A DNA stretch of 64,000 nucleotides from Chelonoidis abingdonii. Taxonomy: Eukaryota > Chordata > Testudines > Testudinidae. Position numbers and translations under genes: made by a program. Under the pieces are notes generated by a model that was not told the DNA's origin, made no database searches, and saw only the letters and a list, made by a program, of their open reading frames with translations. The stretch spans positions 37,262,048 through 37,326,047 of the forward strand of contig NC_133774.1 in assembly GCF_003597395.2 (NCBI RefSeq), written 5' to 3'. Shown here piece after piece: positions 24,536 through 38,624 of this stretch (the first letter of the stretch is position 1; the number at the start of each line of letters is the position of its first letter).

Positions 24536-26047
24536 AAGCTTATGTGGTGACATACATGGATGTTATTTTGTGGAGGTATGCGACAGGTTCTGTGGATCCT
24601 GAAAGCAAGATCTTTTGTTTACAACCACAAAGAATTTAATAATGCAGCAAGGAAAGACACAGAATCAGTATTTTGAGTACAGCCATGATAGCTATTAGCC
24701 CAGGGTGTTTCTGGAGCCTGCAGGAGTCAGGTCCTCATTTGCCTGTGAGAGTCTTCCCCTTAACTCACTCACAGGTCCCTGACCAGCCACTACAGATCTG
24801 CAGCCAGCAATTTTTTGTCAGGCTGCTCCACAGCCAGACTGATACTGGTTTCCTCTGCATTCCCAAGCACTTTCTGGGGACCCAGCAGCTCAGAGATTTT
24901 CCTTTGAAGACCCTGTGTCTGCTTCACTACCTTCCTGAGCCTTGCACAGGCTGGTTTATATTTTGTTACCTAAAAGGAAATGGGGAATGACACAATATGG
25001 GTCATAACCTTGTTACTCCCTTCCCATGTTCAGTTATAAGGCATGTTTTTATGAGAAGGAGAAAAGGCGATTGATTATACATGGAGGAAGCATCCGGCAT
25101 AGCTCTTTTCTCCCTTCAGCACAGCAACACCATAACTGCTTCCGGTGAGTGAACACAGGGACCTATTAGGTTATTATGTACTTAATTTTAAATTAGTTTA
25201 GTGCATGGCCTTTATGAATAATCCTGTTGTTTAGCCAGCACTTAGTACTACAGCTGTCCAAAACCAGCAGTCCCTGTATTAATATTAAAGGACTGTGCCA
25301 CTCCAGTTGTACAGTATCTTTATATCACCATTTCAACAAATGGAGACTCCAATTTCCTCTAGTTATATAATAGATGAACTGGTGAATATTTAATATTTAA
25401 GCTGGTGAGGAAGTAGCTAAAAAGGCTACCGTTCATTGAAGGTGCTTGTCCTTTCTTTGGTGATTAAAGTGATACACTGTCTCAGTCTGCTCCTCAACAT
25501 CTGGATGGTATTTGTAGGTAGCTCTGTTTCTATCTTCTTCACCTAGCACAATAACTGTCCTTTCCTTTCTAGTGCAGATTTTAGTGACAGAGTTCTGTGT
25601 GTTTGCTACCTTCAGACAGGACTCTGCATCAGCTGTCAATCCTACTCAGGGTCCATGTTAAGGTCCTCATGTTGCTATCTCTGGATGTGGATAGGGCTCA
25701 GTTATCACAGTAATAGTCTGTGCTCCCTGCTGCCTCTAAACTCAGGGAGATGGTGATTCTGTTGGTCAGTTTTCAGCTACTGATTAGGGCATGCTGCAAG
25801 ATGCACCTGTTCAAACAAACATTTTCCTAAACAGCCCTGTTATAAAGTGCTCAGCAGGTTGGGACTTGTACCTGAGCATCCCAGATTATTGCTTAAACTA
25901 CAGTTACTGATAAGTAACCTTTTTCTGCCTTCTACAGATAAATGATGCAGCTTTAATCTTGGACACTTACATGGTGCTGTATTGACTACTGCAGATGAAA
26001 TAACTTGTCTGTGAAAAACTGTTGCTTACTGGAAGTTAACAAATACT
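24536..26047. other. intronic sequence without recognised features
   Basis: The stretch 24590-25020 has unusual composition and may be an unclassified old repeat, but I cannot assign it. No exon is supported. Confidence 0.4.
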
Positions 26048-26340
26048 GTACAGAGGTTTTCAAACTGTCTTCCATGGACTGCTGGTGATCCATAGAGAGG
26101 TGGTTGGTCACATTGAGTTGATTTTCTTATCTCCTGCAGTCAAATGTCATAAAAACAGCTACAAATACATTAAATACTTCCCTACTGTTTTTTTCCCATG
26201 TAAGCAATTACATTAATCTTCATAGAGATGTTGTGATAGTGAATTGAAAGTAGTAGGGACGTGTGATTGTGAATGGGTGCGGAGGTGGTTTGCAAAATCA
26301 TGAATTGGGAGGAGGTGGTCCACAATACAAATTTGGTCAA
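26048..26340. mobile_element. degenerate hAT-like fragment
   Basis: It begins CAGAGGTTTTCAAACTGTCTTCCATGGACTGCTGGTGATCCA, a typical hAT left end, and ends near 'ggaggtggtccacaatac'. No matching right terminus or target duplication is visible, so it is probably truncated. Confidence 0.5.
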
Positions 26341-27276
26341 GGTAAGATCAACATTTTTAACTGAAATTCTCCTTGTCACTTAAAATTACCAAATCAATCA
26401 AAGCTATCCTCTTGCTTTAGATTTGTGCCAGAACAGAGCTCAAGATGTCACAAAGTCCTCTGTCAGGTCTGTATTTTTGAAACATGCCCTGAGTGTCACA
26501 GTAGAAGGGTCTCTGGTCTCCTCTGGCAAAAATCACTTTGGACATCCGTATTACTGGGAATCAAGTGCAACTGTCAAACAGGAAGGCAGATGGATTTACC
26601 TGTATACAGTTTTGAAAATGTCAGACTGTGTGTGTGGTTTTTTTGTTGAGAAAAAGATGTAAAAATCAGGTGTAAATTTTTTGCTTAGAAATGTTTGCTC
26701 AGTACATTTTTTTTTTTAGAATGTTACTCACAAGTTGATCAAGATGAGTTGTCCATCTGCAGAAGTTACAATAAATATCTTTTTTAGAGTTCTTACTACT
26801 GACAGCCTAGACCTTGAGTTCCTTTAAAAAAAAATTTTTTTTTGGAAGAGTTTACATCATACTATTGTTTCCAAAACCAGAAGGTTACAAAGTACTGTTT
26901 TTGTACAATCTGGTGAATAACAAGTACATGTCTGGAAGTCTCTGAATCCTTGAGACTGGCTGACTGGCTCCTTTCAGGAGCACTAAATTCACCTGGGGAA
27001 AAAATGATTTAGAAAGCTTCTAAACATACCTTGCCAGGGCATCTGGAGAGATTGCAAAAGGAACTACTGCAACGTGTTAAGTAAATATGGAATTTAAGCA
27101 TTTTCCAAACTTACAAGAGACCTGTTCTTTTTCTGTTTTATATTCCGTTTCATCAGATCTTGGAACGGAGGCAAGAAGAAACCAGGGAATGAATTTATAA
27201 CAGCTAAGAGAAATCTTAGAAAATATGTAAAGTATTTCTTATTGCAACAGACATTAACACAAAAGCAGGGGGCTGG
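26341..27276. other. AT-rich intronic sequence
   Basis: I see no repeat or exon. The short frame at 26423-26662 lacks a domain. Confidence 0.4.
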
Positions 27277-27284
27277 ATTTATAC

Positions 27285-29642
27285 CAGGGGTCTCAAACTC
27301 CAAATGACTGTGAGGGCCACATGTGGACTAGTGCACTGGCCCAACGGCTGCATCACTGACACCCCCCGCGCTGCCCCTGACACCGCCCCCACTCCACCCT
27401 TTCCATGAGGCCCTGCCCCTGCCCATATCTTTTCCACCTCCTACTCCCCTGAGCGCGTGCCTCCCCACTCCTGCCTGGAAAGTGCTAAGCGCTACCAACA
27501 GCAGTTTGGTGGCTTGGCGGTGGGAAGCGCCTGGAGGTAGGCAGGAAAAAAGGAAGAGTAATATAGTAGTATAGTATGCTATTAAAAGTCAGTTCATTAA
27601 CTTTATTTATTTCTTTATCTGCAATGTGAAAAGTCAGTGCTAATTTTGACAGTCATTTCATTTTTGGCTCCTTAGCTTGGCAGTGTTTTGCGTAAACCAG
27701 AGCATCAATATTAGGTTTGATATCCTGAGAAGTTTCAAGTTCAGTGCATTCAGGTGATCAGTTACATCTGTTAGAAAAGCAAGGTTGCAGATAAAAGTGG
27801 AATCAGCAAGCTATGGAACCTCTTTCTTTTTCATTTTCATGAAGGAATCAATCTCCTCTCTAAGTGCAAAAAAAAGGTTCAAAACATTTCCATGACTCAG
27901 CCATCTAACTTGAGTGTGATACAGAAGTTCCCCATATTCACTGTCCATTGTTGCTAGAAAAGAAGTGAACTCTCTGTGATTCAGCCCTCTTGCACGTATA
28001 AAATTAACAGTTTTAACAACTACATCCATAACTTCCTTCATTTGTAGACTTTTACTACACAGGACTTCTTGGTGCAAAATACAGTGTATACTAGTGAAGC
28101 TATTCCTGATATATTGAGGCTGTTCAGTTTGGTCTTCAATAATCCAACCATGCCAACGTTTTCAGAGCACATTGGCTATGGACAATGCGCCATCAAAGAT
28201 ACGAGTTTGTTCCATGGCAGCACAGCTTTTTCAATGCACTCTTCCAGTCCTTGAAATATGTCACGTCCCGTTGTGGTACCCTTCAGTGGCATTAAGTCTA
28301 GCAATTCTTCAGTTATATTCAAAGTGCAATCCACACCTCTAATGAGCACTGCACACTATGCGGTATCTGATACATCTGTACTCTTATCAAGAGCAATTGA
28401 AAATGCTTTGAAGTCTTTTGCCATTTGAATGAATTGTCTTTTCACATTATCTGCTAAATCAGTTATCCTGCAGGCAACTGTATTGGCAGACAAGCTTATG
28501 CCTTCAAAAACTTTCTTCCTATTAGGGCATAAAATTTCACTGGCCTTCATAAGACATTCTTTTACAAATAAGCTTTCCGTAAAAGGTTGTGGTGATTTAG
28601 CTATCATTTCGCTTATCACAAAACTTGCTCTTACTGAATCTTTGCTAGACTTGTTAATCCCTGAAAAGAAATTTCTTTGCTTGGCAAATACTGCTTTAAG
28701 TTGCTGAACTTTTTTCTCTCTGATTTTTCCAGTGAATGCATCATATTTTTCACGGTGCATCGTGTCATAGTGCCGACACACGTTATACTCCTTGGGAACA
28801 GCAATCATTTGCTGACAAATAAGGCACTGAATTTTATTTTTTACCTCTATGGAAAAAATATAAATTCTCCCATTTGTCTTAAACTCTTTTCTTCCATGAG
28901 TGTTCTTTTTTTCGACGAAGTCATTTCCAAGCAGTTTTAATAAAATATATACACTTAGTAAAGCCCTCCCCCCCCATTGCACTAGGCTGCACCACCACTC
29001 CACTCCTGCACTGCCTCTTCCAGGGGTGGCAGGTTTGTAGAAATGGTGGTGGTGCCCAGAACCTGCCCTCCCCCAAACTCCGCGCCCACCTGCCTAAGGC
29101 TCTGGTAGGCAGTTTGGGTGGGGGAGGGGGTTTGGGGTGCAGACTCTGGGATGGAGTTTGGGTGCTGGGTGCAGGCTCCGGGCTGGGACAGTGGGAGGAG
29201 GTGCGTGCTCTGGGAGGGAGTTTGGGTATAGGAGGGGGTGCAAGGGTGAGGGTTGTGGTGCTGGGGATGAGGGGTTTGGGGCATTGGAGGGGCTCAGGAC
29301 TATGGCAGGGGAAGCGCAGCCTGCCCTGGCCTAGTGGCGGTGGGCACTAGGACCCTGCGGCAGCAGGTGATGCCAAAAGCTGGCAGAGCCCAGTGGAGTC
29401 AGCATGAGCTGCAGGCTCCGGGCAGTGAGGGGCCAGCAAGTGGGGGCCAAGGAACACTTAGGGGAGGCACATGGGGTGTCAGGTGGGGCCAGAGGAGAGA
29501 CCCGGCCCCAAACACTGAGGAGCAGTGTGTGGGGGAAGGGGGGGAGTTTGGTGGTGACAGGAAGTAACTGGGGGCGGGGGCGCAGGGAGCTTGGTAGGCT
29601 GCAGGGAAGAGCTCCGCGAGCCGGCTGCATTTGAGACCCCTG
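27285..29642 (-). mobile_element. hAT (Charlie-like) DNA transposon, 2358 bp, with perfect TIR and TSD
   Basis: The ends are CAGGGGTCTCAAA (left) and its exact reverse complement (right), giving 13-bp perfect terminal inverted repeats. They are flanked by a perfect 8-bp duplication ATTTATAC (27277-27284 and 29643-29650). The interior holds a broken hAT transposase on the minus strand and a G-rich segment at 29105-29340. The intact ends and TSD define the whole insertion, which sits in reverse orientation to MAP3K1. Confidence 0.95.
27811..29003 (-). pseudogene. hAT transposase pseudogene (Charlie8/GTF2IRD2-like)
   Basis: Reading leftward from 29003, the frame has a BED-type zinc-finger pattern (CLIC... 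then HYDTMH, around residues 60-85) and then 'KYDAFTGKIREKKVQQLKA', 'ALDKSTDVSDTA' and, in a second frame from 28077, '[21 protein letters not shown]' and '[20 protein letters not shown]'. These blocks fit the hAT transposase lineage that gave rise to GTF2IRD2 and related host genes. A TAG at about 28353-28355, a second in-frame stop near 28195 and a frame change before 28077 break it. The C-terminal dimerisation region is not evident. Confidence 0.85.
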
Positions 29643-29650
29643 ATTTATAC

Positions 29651-32394
29651 TGAGGTTGAAAAGTCCATCTATAGGAGAATTGCAGCTGTTCAAGGTGCCC
29701 ACAAGGAGAGCCTGCAAACCATCACAGCCCCCAAAATGGTCTGAGAACCATATGATTCGCTGATTTAGCATGTTAACTAGGCACATGTCAATGTAAGTTT
29801 TGAATAAAAAATAGTTTGGGGGATCCCAACGCTTCTTTTGTTTTTTTTTACCCTAATGGAAAATCAAAATGTTAAGATAATCTACGTGTGTTCCACTGTT
29901 ACAGACAAACTGTAGTAGTTCCACTTAACCTTGCGTCTGCTGTCAAACATCTATTGGATATCTGCCTTAAAAAATGTGTCTGAATCCTCCAGACAAGAAA
30001 GAATGGCCTTCAGAGCAGATCTTAACTTTGCACAGGAAAAAAATAAAAATTCATTTTGTAAGAGAGTTTTCTTAAGAAGTCATTTGTCCATAAAAAGGTA
30101 ATGATCTGTAAGTTCCTGTGATAGATCAAGAAATATGCAGATTAAGTGCATGAATGGTATTTAAATACAATTCATTCTTGTTCTCACCTGTCATAGTGTC
30201 TGTCTTGTAGTCTTTTCTACTTCGGGGCTGCTGTCGCCAAGTGTCTTGTTTGCCTTCCTTTCCAGGTGTTTTTTGTAGCAGAAATCAGATTCAGTGTTGG
30301 TTTTATGTATCTTTAATGTAGAAAAAAGTGAAAAATCTTGTTCCTTTTCTTTATTTTCTAAAAGGCATAACATGATATTGAATCCTTCCTGCTGTTCTTC
30401 ATTGGTTTTATTTTAAGCAAGTCAATGTCTGGGCTTTTAGACGTTTTTAAAAATTAGATATAGTAATTGTCTAATCAAAAATAGGATGTTTAAATATCTG
30501 TTCTTCTGTAAAGGAAGTTTATTCTTAAACTGCAGCTCAATTCACTGCTTATGAAAAGATGAACAGTAGCCAACCTTTGCTCTTCTTTGCTCCATGCTCC
30601 AATTGAATACTGTTAATGTAGTTTTGTTACATACTACTATATTCCATTGTATTGGTTGAATAGTTTTTATTTCAACAATTTTTTCATCATCATGTTTTTT
30701 CATGCTGTTAATGGATAGAAACCAAATCCAAGTTTTAGAGCCTAAAGAAACTTGTCAGCAACCCTCTTCCATATTGTCTGCGTGTATATACCACAACTCT
30801 TGCTGTGTCTACATATTTCTTCTCGTCACAATTTTCTTCATGCAAAGTTTGTTGTTGTTTAGTTTTGAGTGGGACAGATTTTCAGTTGGCTTCCATTTTT
30901 TTGCACCCTCAAAATGTGGACAATATATCTCTCTATCAACCTACATATTATCTTAGTCATTAATATATCGCGTATGCAGAAGAAATTGTGTGCTAAGATA
31001 GCAGTGAAATTTTGAGCCCAAAGATGGAGGTTTTTGAAGGTTTCCTGAACTTGTGAGAACTTATCACTCTTTTCCTATTTATTTTTTTAAATTACTGTTT
31101 TCAATAATTCAAAAAGCTTAAGACTAGATTTCAACCAGAGGTGCCTAGAGTTTGGCTGCTAAGTCTGTTTTTAGGCACCTACGTTTTCTAGCGCAGTTAA
31201 AGGGATAAGATGAACGGTTCCCAGAGGTAAAAGACTTTGGATTTTGCTGATGGGCCTTGGGCTTATGGGATAGGGTCAGACCTTGTGACCCTTGCAGACC
31301 GAGGTTTACACTTTTCTGCACCCACTGTGCCCCTCCTTGTTAGGGGTGGGATAGTTCAGAACAAGCTGGGGTTCTGGGGGGCTAGGCTGAAGGGAACCTA
31401 ACCTATCTTCCAGGGTATGTCGTAAGAGCCCTTTAGCCCATCCCTCCGCGTGCGCGCGCACACACGCGCACGCACACACACACTGGAACCACTTGCATAC
31501 CTACTATAGGAGAGTATGATGATGAGGGGTAGTGCACCTCCTGTGGTTACATTTAATAACCGTTGTAGCCTGTCACTTCAAAACTATCCATGTGTCTGTC
31601 CTCATTTTGTTGCTGTCTGCATCAAGCTTGTTGAACTTCTCCTGTGTTTTTGCAGTGGGAGGGGCAATGATTACCAGTCAGTGCTCTATCAAGATGCAGC
31701 TTGCACTGTTCTTTGAATGGAGTACTGTGCATGACATGACATTTGTGTGTGTGATTAACATGTGGTTGTATGTGATTAAGAACCTTCTGTGGTTGCCAAA
31801 ACGTTTCAAGCATTTGGTCTTTCCTAATGAAGCATGGCAACTTACTTTTGTTCGTACACACAGTATTAGACCTTTCAGGTACCAACAGAAGACTTGTGAC
31901 CTGCCCCTCGAACATATTTTGCATAGCAGTACATCTTACAAAAACCTGTGTTTATTATTGCATTAAGCAAGCATGACATGATTTTGAATAGAAGTACAAT
32001 TCAACCAATAGTAGTGGGTTGAATACCTCATTAAAAACCCATAAACTGGTGAATTAAAATGTTTTTTGCTTTCAGAAATTGAACCTAAGATTTTTGAAAG
32101 CACAGGACCATTTAATTTCCTTGTTTGTTTTAAAGAAACAGAGTGAGTACTCACATTCAAGATTCAACGGACTCTTAAATGAATCTGAGATTGGGATATC
32201 AGATGTGGATAGCAAAACAAATGAGTCTGGGTTCCACTGAAGTTCTGAACTGAGTCAAGCTTGTCATGCATAAACTCGGCTTCTTTAGTTTGTAATTGGT
32301 AAACCATATTTGCTGGCTTTTGATAATTGTTCTCAGCTAGATCCATTATCATAGCTGGTATTGCAGTTAAGAATGAGGTGCTCACAAACATTAT
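29651..32394. other. intronic sequence without recognised genes
   Basis: This is AT-rich intron. A fragment at about 31100-31190 ('aaccagaggtgcctagag...ttaggcacctac') resembles an old dispersed repeat. The open frame at 31532-31966 has no recognisable domain. Confidence 0.4.
31447..31483. repeat. alternating purine-pyrimidine tract (CG/CA)
   Basis: Thirty-seven bases alternate strictly between pyrimidine and purine, mixing CG and CA steps. This is the composition most prone to left-handed Z-DNA. Confidence 0.9.
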
Positions 32395-32510
32395 TTAATA
32401 TTTAGATTCCTGGAGCACCCAGAGGCCTGCAGTCAGGATCAGTGCAAGGTGTGGTAAAAAACACTAAGAGACAGTCCCTGCCCCAAAGAGCTTACAGTCT
32501 AAGAATCACC
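32395..32510 (+). repeat. old interspersed repeat, better-preserved copy
   Basis: It contains 'ggagcacccagaggcctgcagtcaggatcagtgc' and 'agacagtccctgccccaaagagcttacagtctaag'. Similar text recurs at 5890, 17262, 45930, 47765 and 48826. Confidence 0.6.
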
Positions 32511-33879
32511 CTCTGGAAGAAAGTTATGTAATCAACTCTTGCAAGACTAATGGCTGGCTAAAATTATTTTCTACATACTTGAATGTAATTCAAAGCAGTG
32601 AAAATAACTTCTACTGGAATCAGTGACTTGAGGTTAATAGACTTAAAATATGTACAGATGGATGTCAAGTGGGTATAGTAAGTACAAGATTTCAGCTTTA
32701 TCTCTGAAGTTGTTTTGTTCAAGCCAAACACAAACTTAAAAATTGTGAGTAGAAGTTTTTTAACAATGATGGGGCACTGCCAAATACTACTATCTTTGTG
32801 ATTTTTCTACAATATTTTCTTAAAACCATAGAACTGAAGGAACTGAAGTGGACCTCAAATGGATAATGAAATCAACCAGTGGAGGATTTGATTATTCATA
32901 AAGGGAAGAGTGATTAAATTTTAACTTGAGTGTGCTTACTGTTCAGAAACTGATAATGTATCTGAGAGATTATTAATAGGAAAAAAACAACAAAAATTGA
33001 ATTTCAAGCAGCTGAAGGCTGGGATTGCAAGAGTTACAGCCCATATCAATTTTTCTGTAGAATAGTTTTAATTGTTTTTACATTGTCTTCCCAAACTGAA
33101 TTGGGAGGATGTCCCGGTATTACCAGTGTAAACACAAACACTCGTTATTCTGCGGATAAGAACTTTGTTGGCCTCTAAAGAGAGAGAGATAAAGGAATAT
33201 GGGAAATAAGTCAGGGAGTTTTATCTTACATACTTTACAGCAGTTTGGCTGTCTTATTTTCTTTTGTGTTCATGTATTTTTGAAATTTTCTGCTTCAGCT
33301 GAAGGGAGAAAAAGCTGAGGCAGTCATTTTTCCCTTGCAAACAGCTTGACAATTCTTAGTACATGAGCCAGTCACAGCAGAGAGAATCTTGTAACCAATC
33401 AGAGTAGGGAAACTTTGCATACTCACAATATAGGTAAAAAAGAACTAACAGTAATTATGTAAATCAGACATCCACAACGAATGGTAGTGCAGGGAATTGT
33501 AAAACAAACCATCATTATGCATCAGAAACTGTACAGTATACTTGCATGGAGACTTCTATTTCAGCATAATCCTGAACAATATGGACAGATCATTGTCATG
33601 TCTAGCCTTGCATAGCTCATGTGAAGGCAGTGTTGTAGTCTCTTATGGCAGCTTGTTTTGTTGTTTGCTAGTAGTCAGGGAGTTTACAGTCAAACTCAGG
33701 CATATACTTATATAGTACAAGTGACATTTATGAGGTTTGAATACTTTAACAAGCAGTTTAAATTGTTTTTTATATTACTTTAGATTAAGAGAGAGTGTGA
33801 TTTCCGGACAGAGAATGCATGGTGGTATCTGCAGCCTTTTGTCTTTTGGGAAAACACTGATTTATAAATGGCCAGTCTC
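32511..33879. other. AT-rich intronic sequence
   Basis: No gene or clear mobile element is visible. Confidence 0.4.
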
Positions 33880-34090
33880 CCTTTGATGTTTCCTCATTCG
33901 TATTATTTTCCAAACCTTTTTTATTTTGGTCGCCTTTCTCTGTGCATTTTCAGTAGTGGTGTCAAGTAATACATACACTACTTCAGTCTAGGCCTAAACA
34001 GTCCTGTGTTCAAGCAGAATTAATTTACTTATGAGATTACTGTTAATACCCAATATAGCATTGGATTCTCTTGTGACACTGTTGCAAATT
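33880..34090 (-). mobile_element. CR1 LINE remnant
   Basis: The text 'tttggtcgcctttctctgtgcattttcagtagtggtgtcaagtaatac...cttcagtctaggcctaaacag' is the reverse complement of CR1 tail sequence. It is highly diverged. Confidence 0.5.
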
Positions 34091-36949
34091 TTGGGCATAA
34101 AGTTAACAATACTACTTTTTATGCCAGAAACATGAAGTGCTTTGACCATTATTTATGAACCTGGGCAGATGTGTATGATGAAGTGTAACCCTCTCTGCTT
34201 TTACTATAATGATCAGAATATCCATCCAAGTGAAAAGAATTGTGTATGAAGATTTTTTGGTTTCCCTAATTGTTAAATATGCATATACAATACATACCTC
34301 AGATGTCTTAATAACCACCACATACAACTATATTGTATTGTCCTTTAAAAGGAAGAAACAGACTACACATATTTTTGTTCGATAAATTCTAATAAGATTT
34401 CTAGATAACTAGCATTGCGGTTTAATTTTTGTTGGCAGATCCTTCATGCATGAGATAGGTTGCATGCTGTGCTTTCTTTTTAGTGAATGTTTTTAGGTTT
34501 ACAGTAAATTCATATGAGGACATCTCTATTCTGAGTTGTCAAGTTATTGCATGTTGAGGCAGAATGTATGCTGCTATATACACAAACAAATATTTTAATA
34601 ATTTATCGTATGGGTACTCAAATAGCATTTCTGTTGTGCAACTTCAATCAGCTGGTTGCTGTAAAAGTTAATAGCTTTTTACTCTATGTAATGCTCCTTT
34701 TCTATTTTTTTCATATCATTTTCCTCTCCAGCTATATGTTGCATATCACAACAGAATGACACCTAAATTCTCTTCCACTGGATTGGCTTTCCAGAGAATA
34801 ATAGTATACAGCTTGCAAAACTGGAATACTGATTTCATCAAAAATGAGTGTGCACCCAAACCGTAGTGCGCAATCAAATATCATGCTGTTGACATACTAC
34901 AGGCAATACATGAGTAGTCTCAAACTTGATAAGTTACTTCTGGTAGTAAGAGAGAATCTTTGGTTAACCCCAGGCATTGTGTTCACACTCTCATCATCCT
35001 GGTTTTAGAGTGCTTGATACAAAAATTTCTTTCACTCTATGAATTTCTATGGTACAGAGAGAAGAGGTGTTGCTTTTCAACCATGCCACCCCAAGCTGTA
35101 ATCTTGAGACCTGGCTCAAACGAAGGTGGTTTAATATTTACATGAATCATCTAAAGAGAAACTGGAGTGCTGCATGTAGTATTGCGAGCAGTTTATTACA
35201 TATAGGCATATTAGAATGCTGCATATCGGTGTCTATAATCATGGCACAAAGATACATGAAATAAATTAAACATACTGTACGTTTCTATACCATATATATG
35301 GTGGGAAGAGCAATCCTTTTTATCATACTAGATTATATAATTATTGCACAGTAATCTGCATAATGAATACTCAGAGCATAGAATGGGCTCTAGTAAAGTT
35401 TACATCTTTTCCTTTATAATAAAAATTTATACCATTCATGTAACAAACTGCAATTGCCCTCTGTATTGCCCTAAGATCATTTTAAAAAGTAATGGTCCAT
35501 ACATACTAAAGTAATCACTTCACTTTAAAAAACAAAACAAAAGTTTATGTAACCATCAGAATTGTACATGGTTAAAATAACACAAAAACATTACAATTAT
35601 TTTACTGGCTGCTTGTAAAATTGTCAAGAGGTTATTTTGTCTATTTGTTCTATAGAAAGGAGAGGTTTTACTTCTCTTAGCCACTTTAAGACAGCTATAT
35701 GAATACTGTACTGTTACGTTGCCTTTGAAAATGGCAGCTGCTTCTCGGTGCAGAGTGACTTTCTGTTTTCAATAGCTTCGTATGGAAACGATTCCACTCC
35801 TGAGCCATGAAGCTGTCTTTAACCTGTAGTAGTACATATTTGTAGCTTCACTATAATTGTATTACTCTTAAAATAAATTGTTACAACTCTTATTTGCTAT
35901 TCCTGTGTTATGATTGTTGGGAAAGAACTGTGAGGCTTCTTAATAGCTGCCTGTTTTCTGTTGAGGCCTAGGCGGAGAGAATCCTGTATTGTTTTTAATA
36001 GGTTGAGGAGATTTTAGTATCTTCCACTAATTTTGACAAGACATGAGTTTCCCTTCAGATATGGATGAAGCACCATTTTCATCTTAGTGCTCAGACATAC
36101 TGACACTTACATCATCTATGTAGAGCCATCCATTTCAGTCCACCTGTTCAGTGTCCAAATGTTTACTACTTTAAGACTCTTCTTGGTAACTGTGCAAGTT
36201 AGGAAATTGCCGGCTCTCTTGCTTGAGCTGAGTCAGAAACTGTGGTGCTTGAAGCAGGAAGAATTGCTAAGATTCCTAATAATGTATTCCAAAACAGTAT
36301 CTCATTATTTTTAGCTTCTGTTTTAGCTTTATCACTTTGTGAATAAACCATTTTATTGACCTTCAAAGAATTTGGCAGTTTATAGCCCGTGTAGCATATT
36401 ATAACATAACTATTCCATAATTTCTCCTGTACAATAGTAGACTTGAGTAGACCTTTATTCATTTCAAGCAGTTCACGCTTTCCATTCTTCCTTCTGTTTA
36501 AGTAATGTATTTAGGTCTGTAAGCAGTTTTTCCTTTTGTTTCCTCTATTAAGCCAGGCCTCTAGGGAATTTTTGATGTGATCAGCTCTGCTATCCAATTC
36601 TTTTAATATTTGCAGCCTTGTTGCTTTTTGACCTATTTGATTCTCTTAGTATTCCCTCACTTTTCCTTTAACTCCCTGTAGCTGTGGTAGATTACCATGT
36701 GTTCTGAACTGAACAAGAAAAGTTGCTGTAGCAATGTAACAGAATACTGACAGAACTATGATGGGGAAAAGGGAGAGGAATTTGTCCTAATAGAATAGTT
36801 TCAAACCTCAGATTGTATATGTACCTCCAAAGCAACAGTAAACAGAAACTGGTGTGATCCTGGCAAAATGAAAGATAGCTACAAACTCATAGTGAAAACA
36901 CCTTTTGGACAGGAGCAGCCGTGTCATAGGCCATCCCTGTATTCAAAGT
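34091..36949. other. AT-rich intronic sequence
   Basis: I see no exon or recognisable repeat. Short open frames carry no domain. Confidence 0.4.
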
Positions 36950-37270
36950 TCCATGGGTTTGTTTAAAACTGTGATTTTAAACCACTTTAGTTAAATTGGG
37001 ACCAACACTTGTGTGAATGCACTTAATTCCATTTACACCAGAGTTGCACCATTTATAAGCCATACTACTGCAAGACATGTTTCACATCAGTGCAGTTCAC
37101 TTACGACAGGGCTTTGCATCAGTACAGCTACGCTAGTGTAGCTACACAAGTGAAGAAACTTTGGTGTAGAAAAGGCTTCAATCTTTGCCACTTGTGACCT
37201 GGCAGGTGTATTTGTGTAAATGGTAAGACTTACACAAGTCTGCACTACGGCTGAATATCCAATCCAATGC
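36950..37270. mobile_element. possible Harbinger-like MITE remnant
   Basis: Phrases such as 'accactttagttaaattgggaccaacacttgtgtgaatgcac', 'cagtacagctacgctagtgtagctacac' and 'ttggtgtagaaaaggc' resemble MITEs found elsewhere in this window. Neither terminus nor target site is clear. Confidence 0.35.
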
Positions 37271-37539
37271 ACTTTAGGATGGAATTTTTAAGGCAAACCA
37301 AAAATATAGAATTCTGTCCCCCAGAACGAATGCAGTGTTACAGTTGAGAATTTAAAACATTTAAAAGAAGAATTTTTCGACTGAGTTGATCTTATTTTCC
37401 TCTTCTAAGAAAGTGTAACAGAATTTGTATTGACAATGCCGAAGTAGTAAGGCGGCCCATAATTACATCCATAATTTGAGCACTGCATTTGAATGTGTTA
37501 TCAGTGTATATTCATTGGAATGCATATGCTATATGCTTT

Positions 37540-38616
37540 TATTTCTGGGGGAAATCTGCACCACTGTGCATTCTCAGAATTCATGTGTCATGCAGAATTT
37601 TGTATTTTTCCGCAGAAAAGACATTTTCCCCCAGAAGTGCTGCAGTTCCACCATTTGTCCACCAGAGGCCACTGTGGTGCCAGAACAGACAACAGCATAA
37701 CTGCAGCAGGCTGTTCTGGTGCCACAGCGGCCTCTGGTGGGCAAAAGGAGGAACGGCAGCACTTCTGGGGCAAAATCTATTTTGGGGGGCGGGGGGGAGG
37801 ATTATTATGTATGCACAGTGGCACAGAATTCCCTCAGAAGTAGAAGTTCATTACAGCACCTGGCCCGTGGAGCCAAGTTAGGACAGAGTGGGGAAGATGG
37901 GGCTGCTGGGGGGGGATCACAGATGGGGGTTCAGAATGGTTAATGGGGGGATAGGCTGGGGTGTGGGCTCAGGAGCTAGTTGGGTGACAGTGTTGAGCCT
38001 GAGGCTGAATGGGACTGTGGGTGCATGGCCACATGGGGACAGGGGAGGGGGGCTGCAGGGACCCATTGGGATGGGGGAGTGCGGAGACAGGAGAGGATGT
38101 GCCGGGCTGAATGGGAGAGGCTTGTTATCATTCAGGATCTGCATGAGAGAGGCTCCCCAAATCCCTCACAATCCTGCCCCTTCCGTCCCCCAAAACACCC
38201 TGTTCCATACTTCTCCCATCCATGTCCTAAAACCCTCCAGGTTCACTGAAGGCTCTTTCCCTCTCCCTCAGCTCTTCCATTATCCCAGACACTCTGAAGC
38301 CTTTGCACAGCTTCTGACAAGTGCAGGAAATACAGTTGTGTATTATAATTTAAATGAATTATTCAGAGTTCTATATTAATATGCCTAGTAAGGAATCTAT
38401 TTTGTGTAAAATAAATAAAAATTACCAGAATCTCTTTTTGGTCTGTATTGTTACAGATATACTTGCTGACAGATATTTTGAAATTTACTAAAATAATTGA
38501 AACTAGCATGATTATATTATGTTAGTTTGACAAATAAAATATGCAGAATTTTGCAGAATTTTAAAATATTGTGTGCAGAATTTTTAATTTTTTTTGGCAC
38601 AGAATTCCCCCAGGAG
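37540..38616. mobile_element. TIR DNA element with internal hairpin, about 1.08 kb
   Basis: The left end 'ATTTCTGGGGGAAATCTGCACCAC' and the reverse complement of the right end, 'CTCCTGGGGGAATTCTGTGCCAA', are imperfect inverted repeats. The 8-mer TATGCTTT flanks both sides (37532-37539 and 38617-38624). A second terminus-like sequence, 'GTGGCACAGAATTCCCTCAGAAGTAG' (37818-37843), occurs inside. The 57-bp arms 37632-37688 and 37711-37767 form a long imperfect hairpin. An 8-bp duplication would fit hAT, but I am unsure of the superfamily. Open frames at 37489-38379 are within the element and carry no transposase motif. Confidence 0.7.
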
Positions 38617-38624
38617 TATGCTTT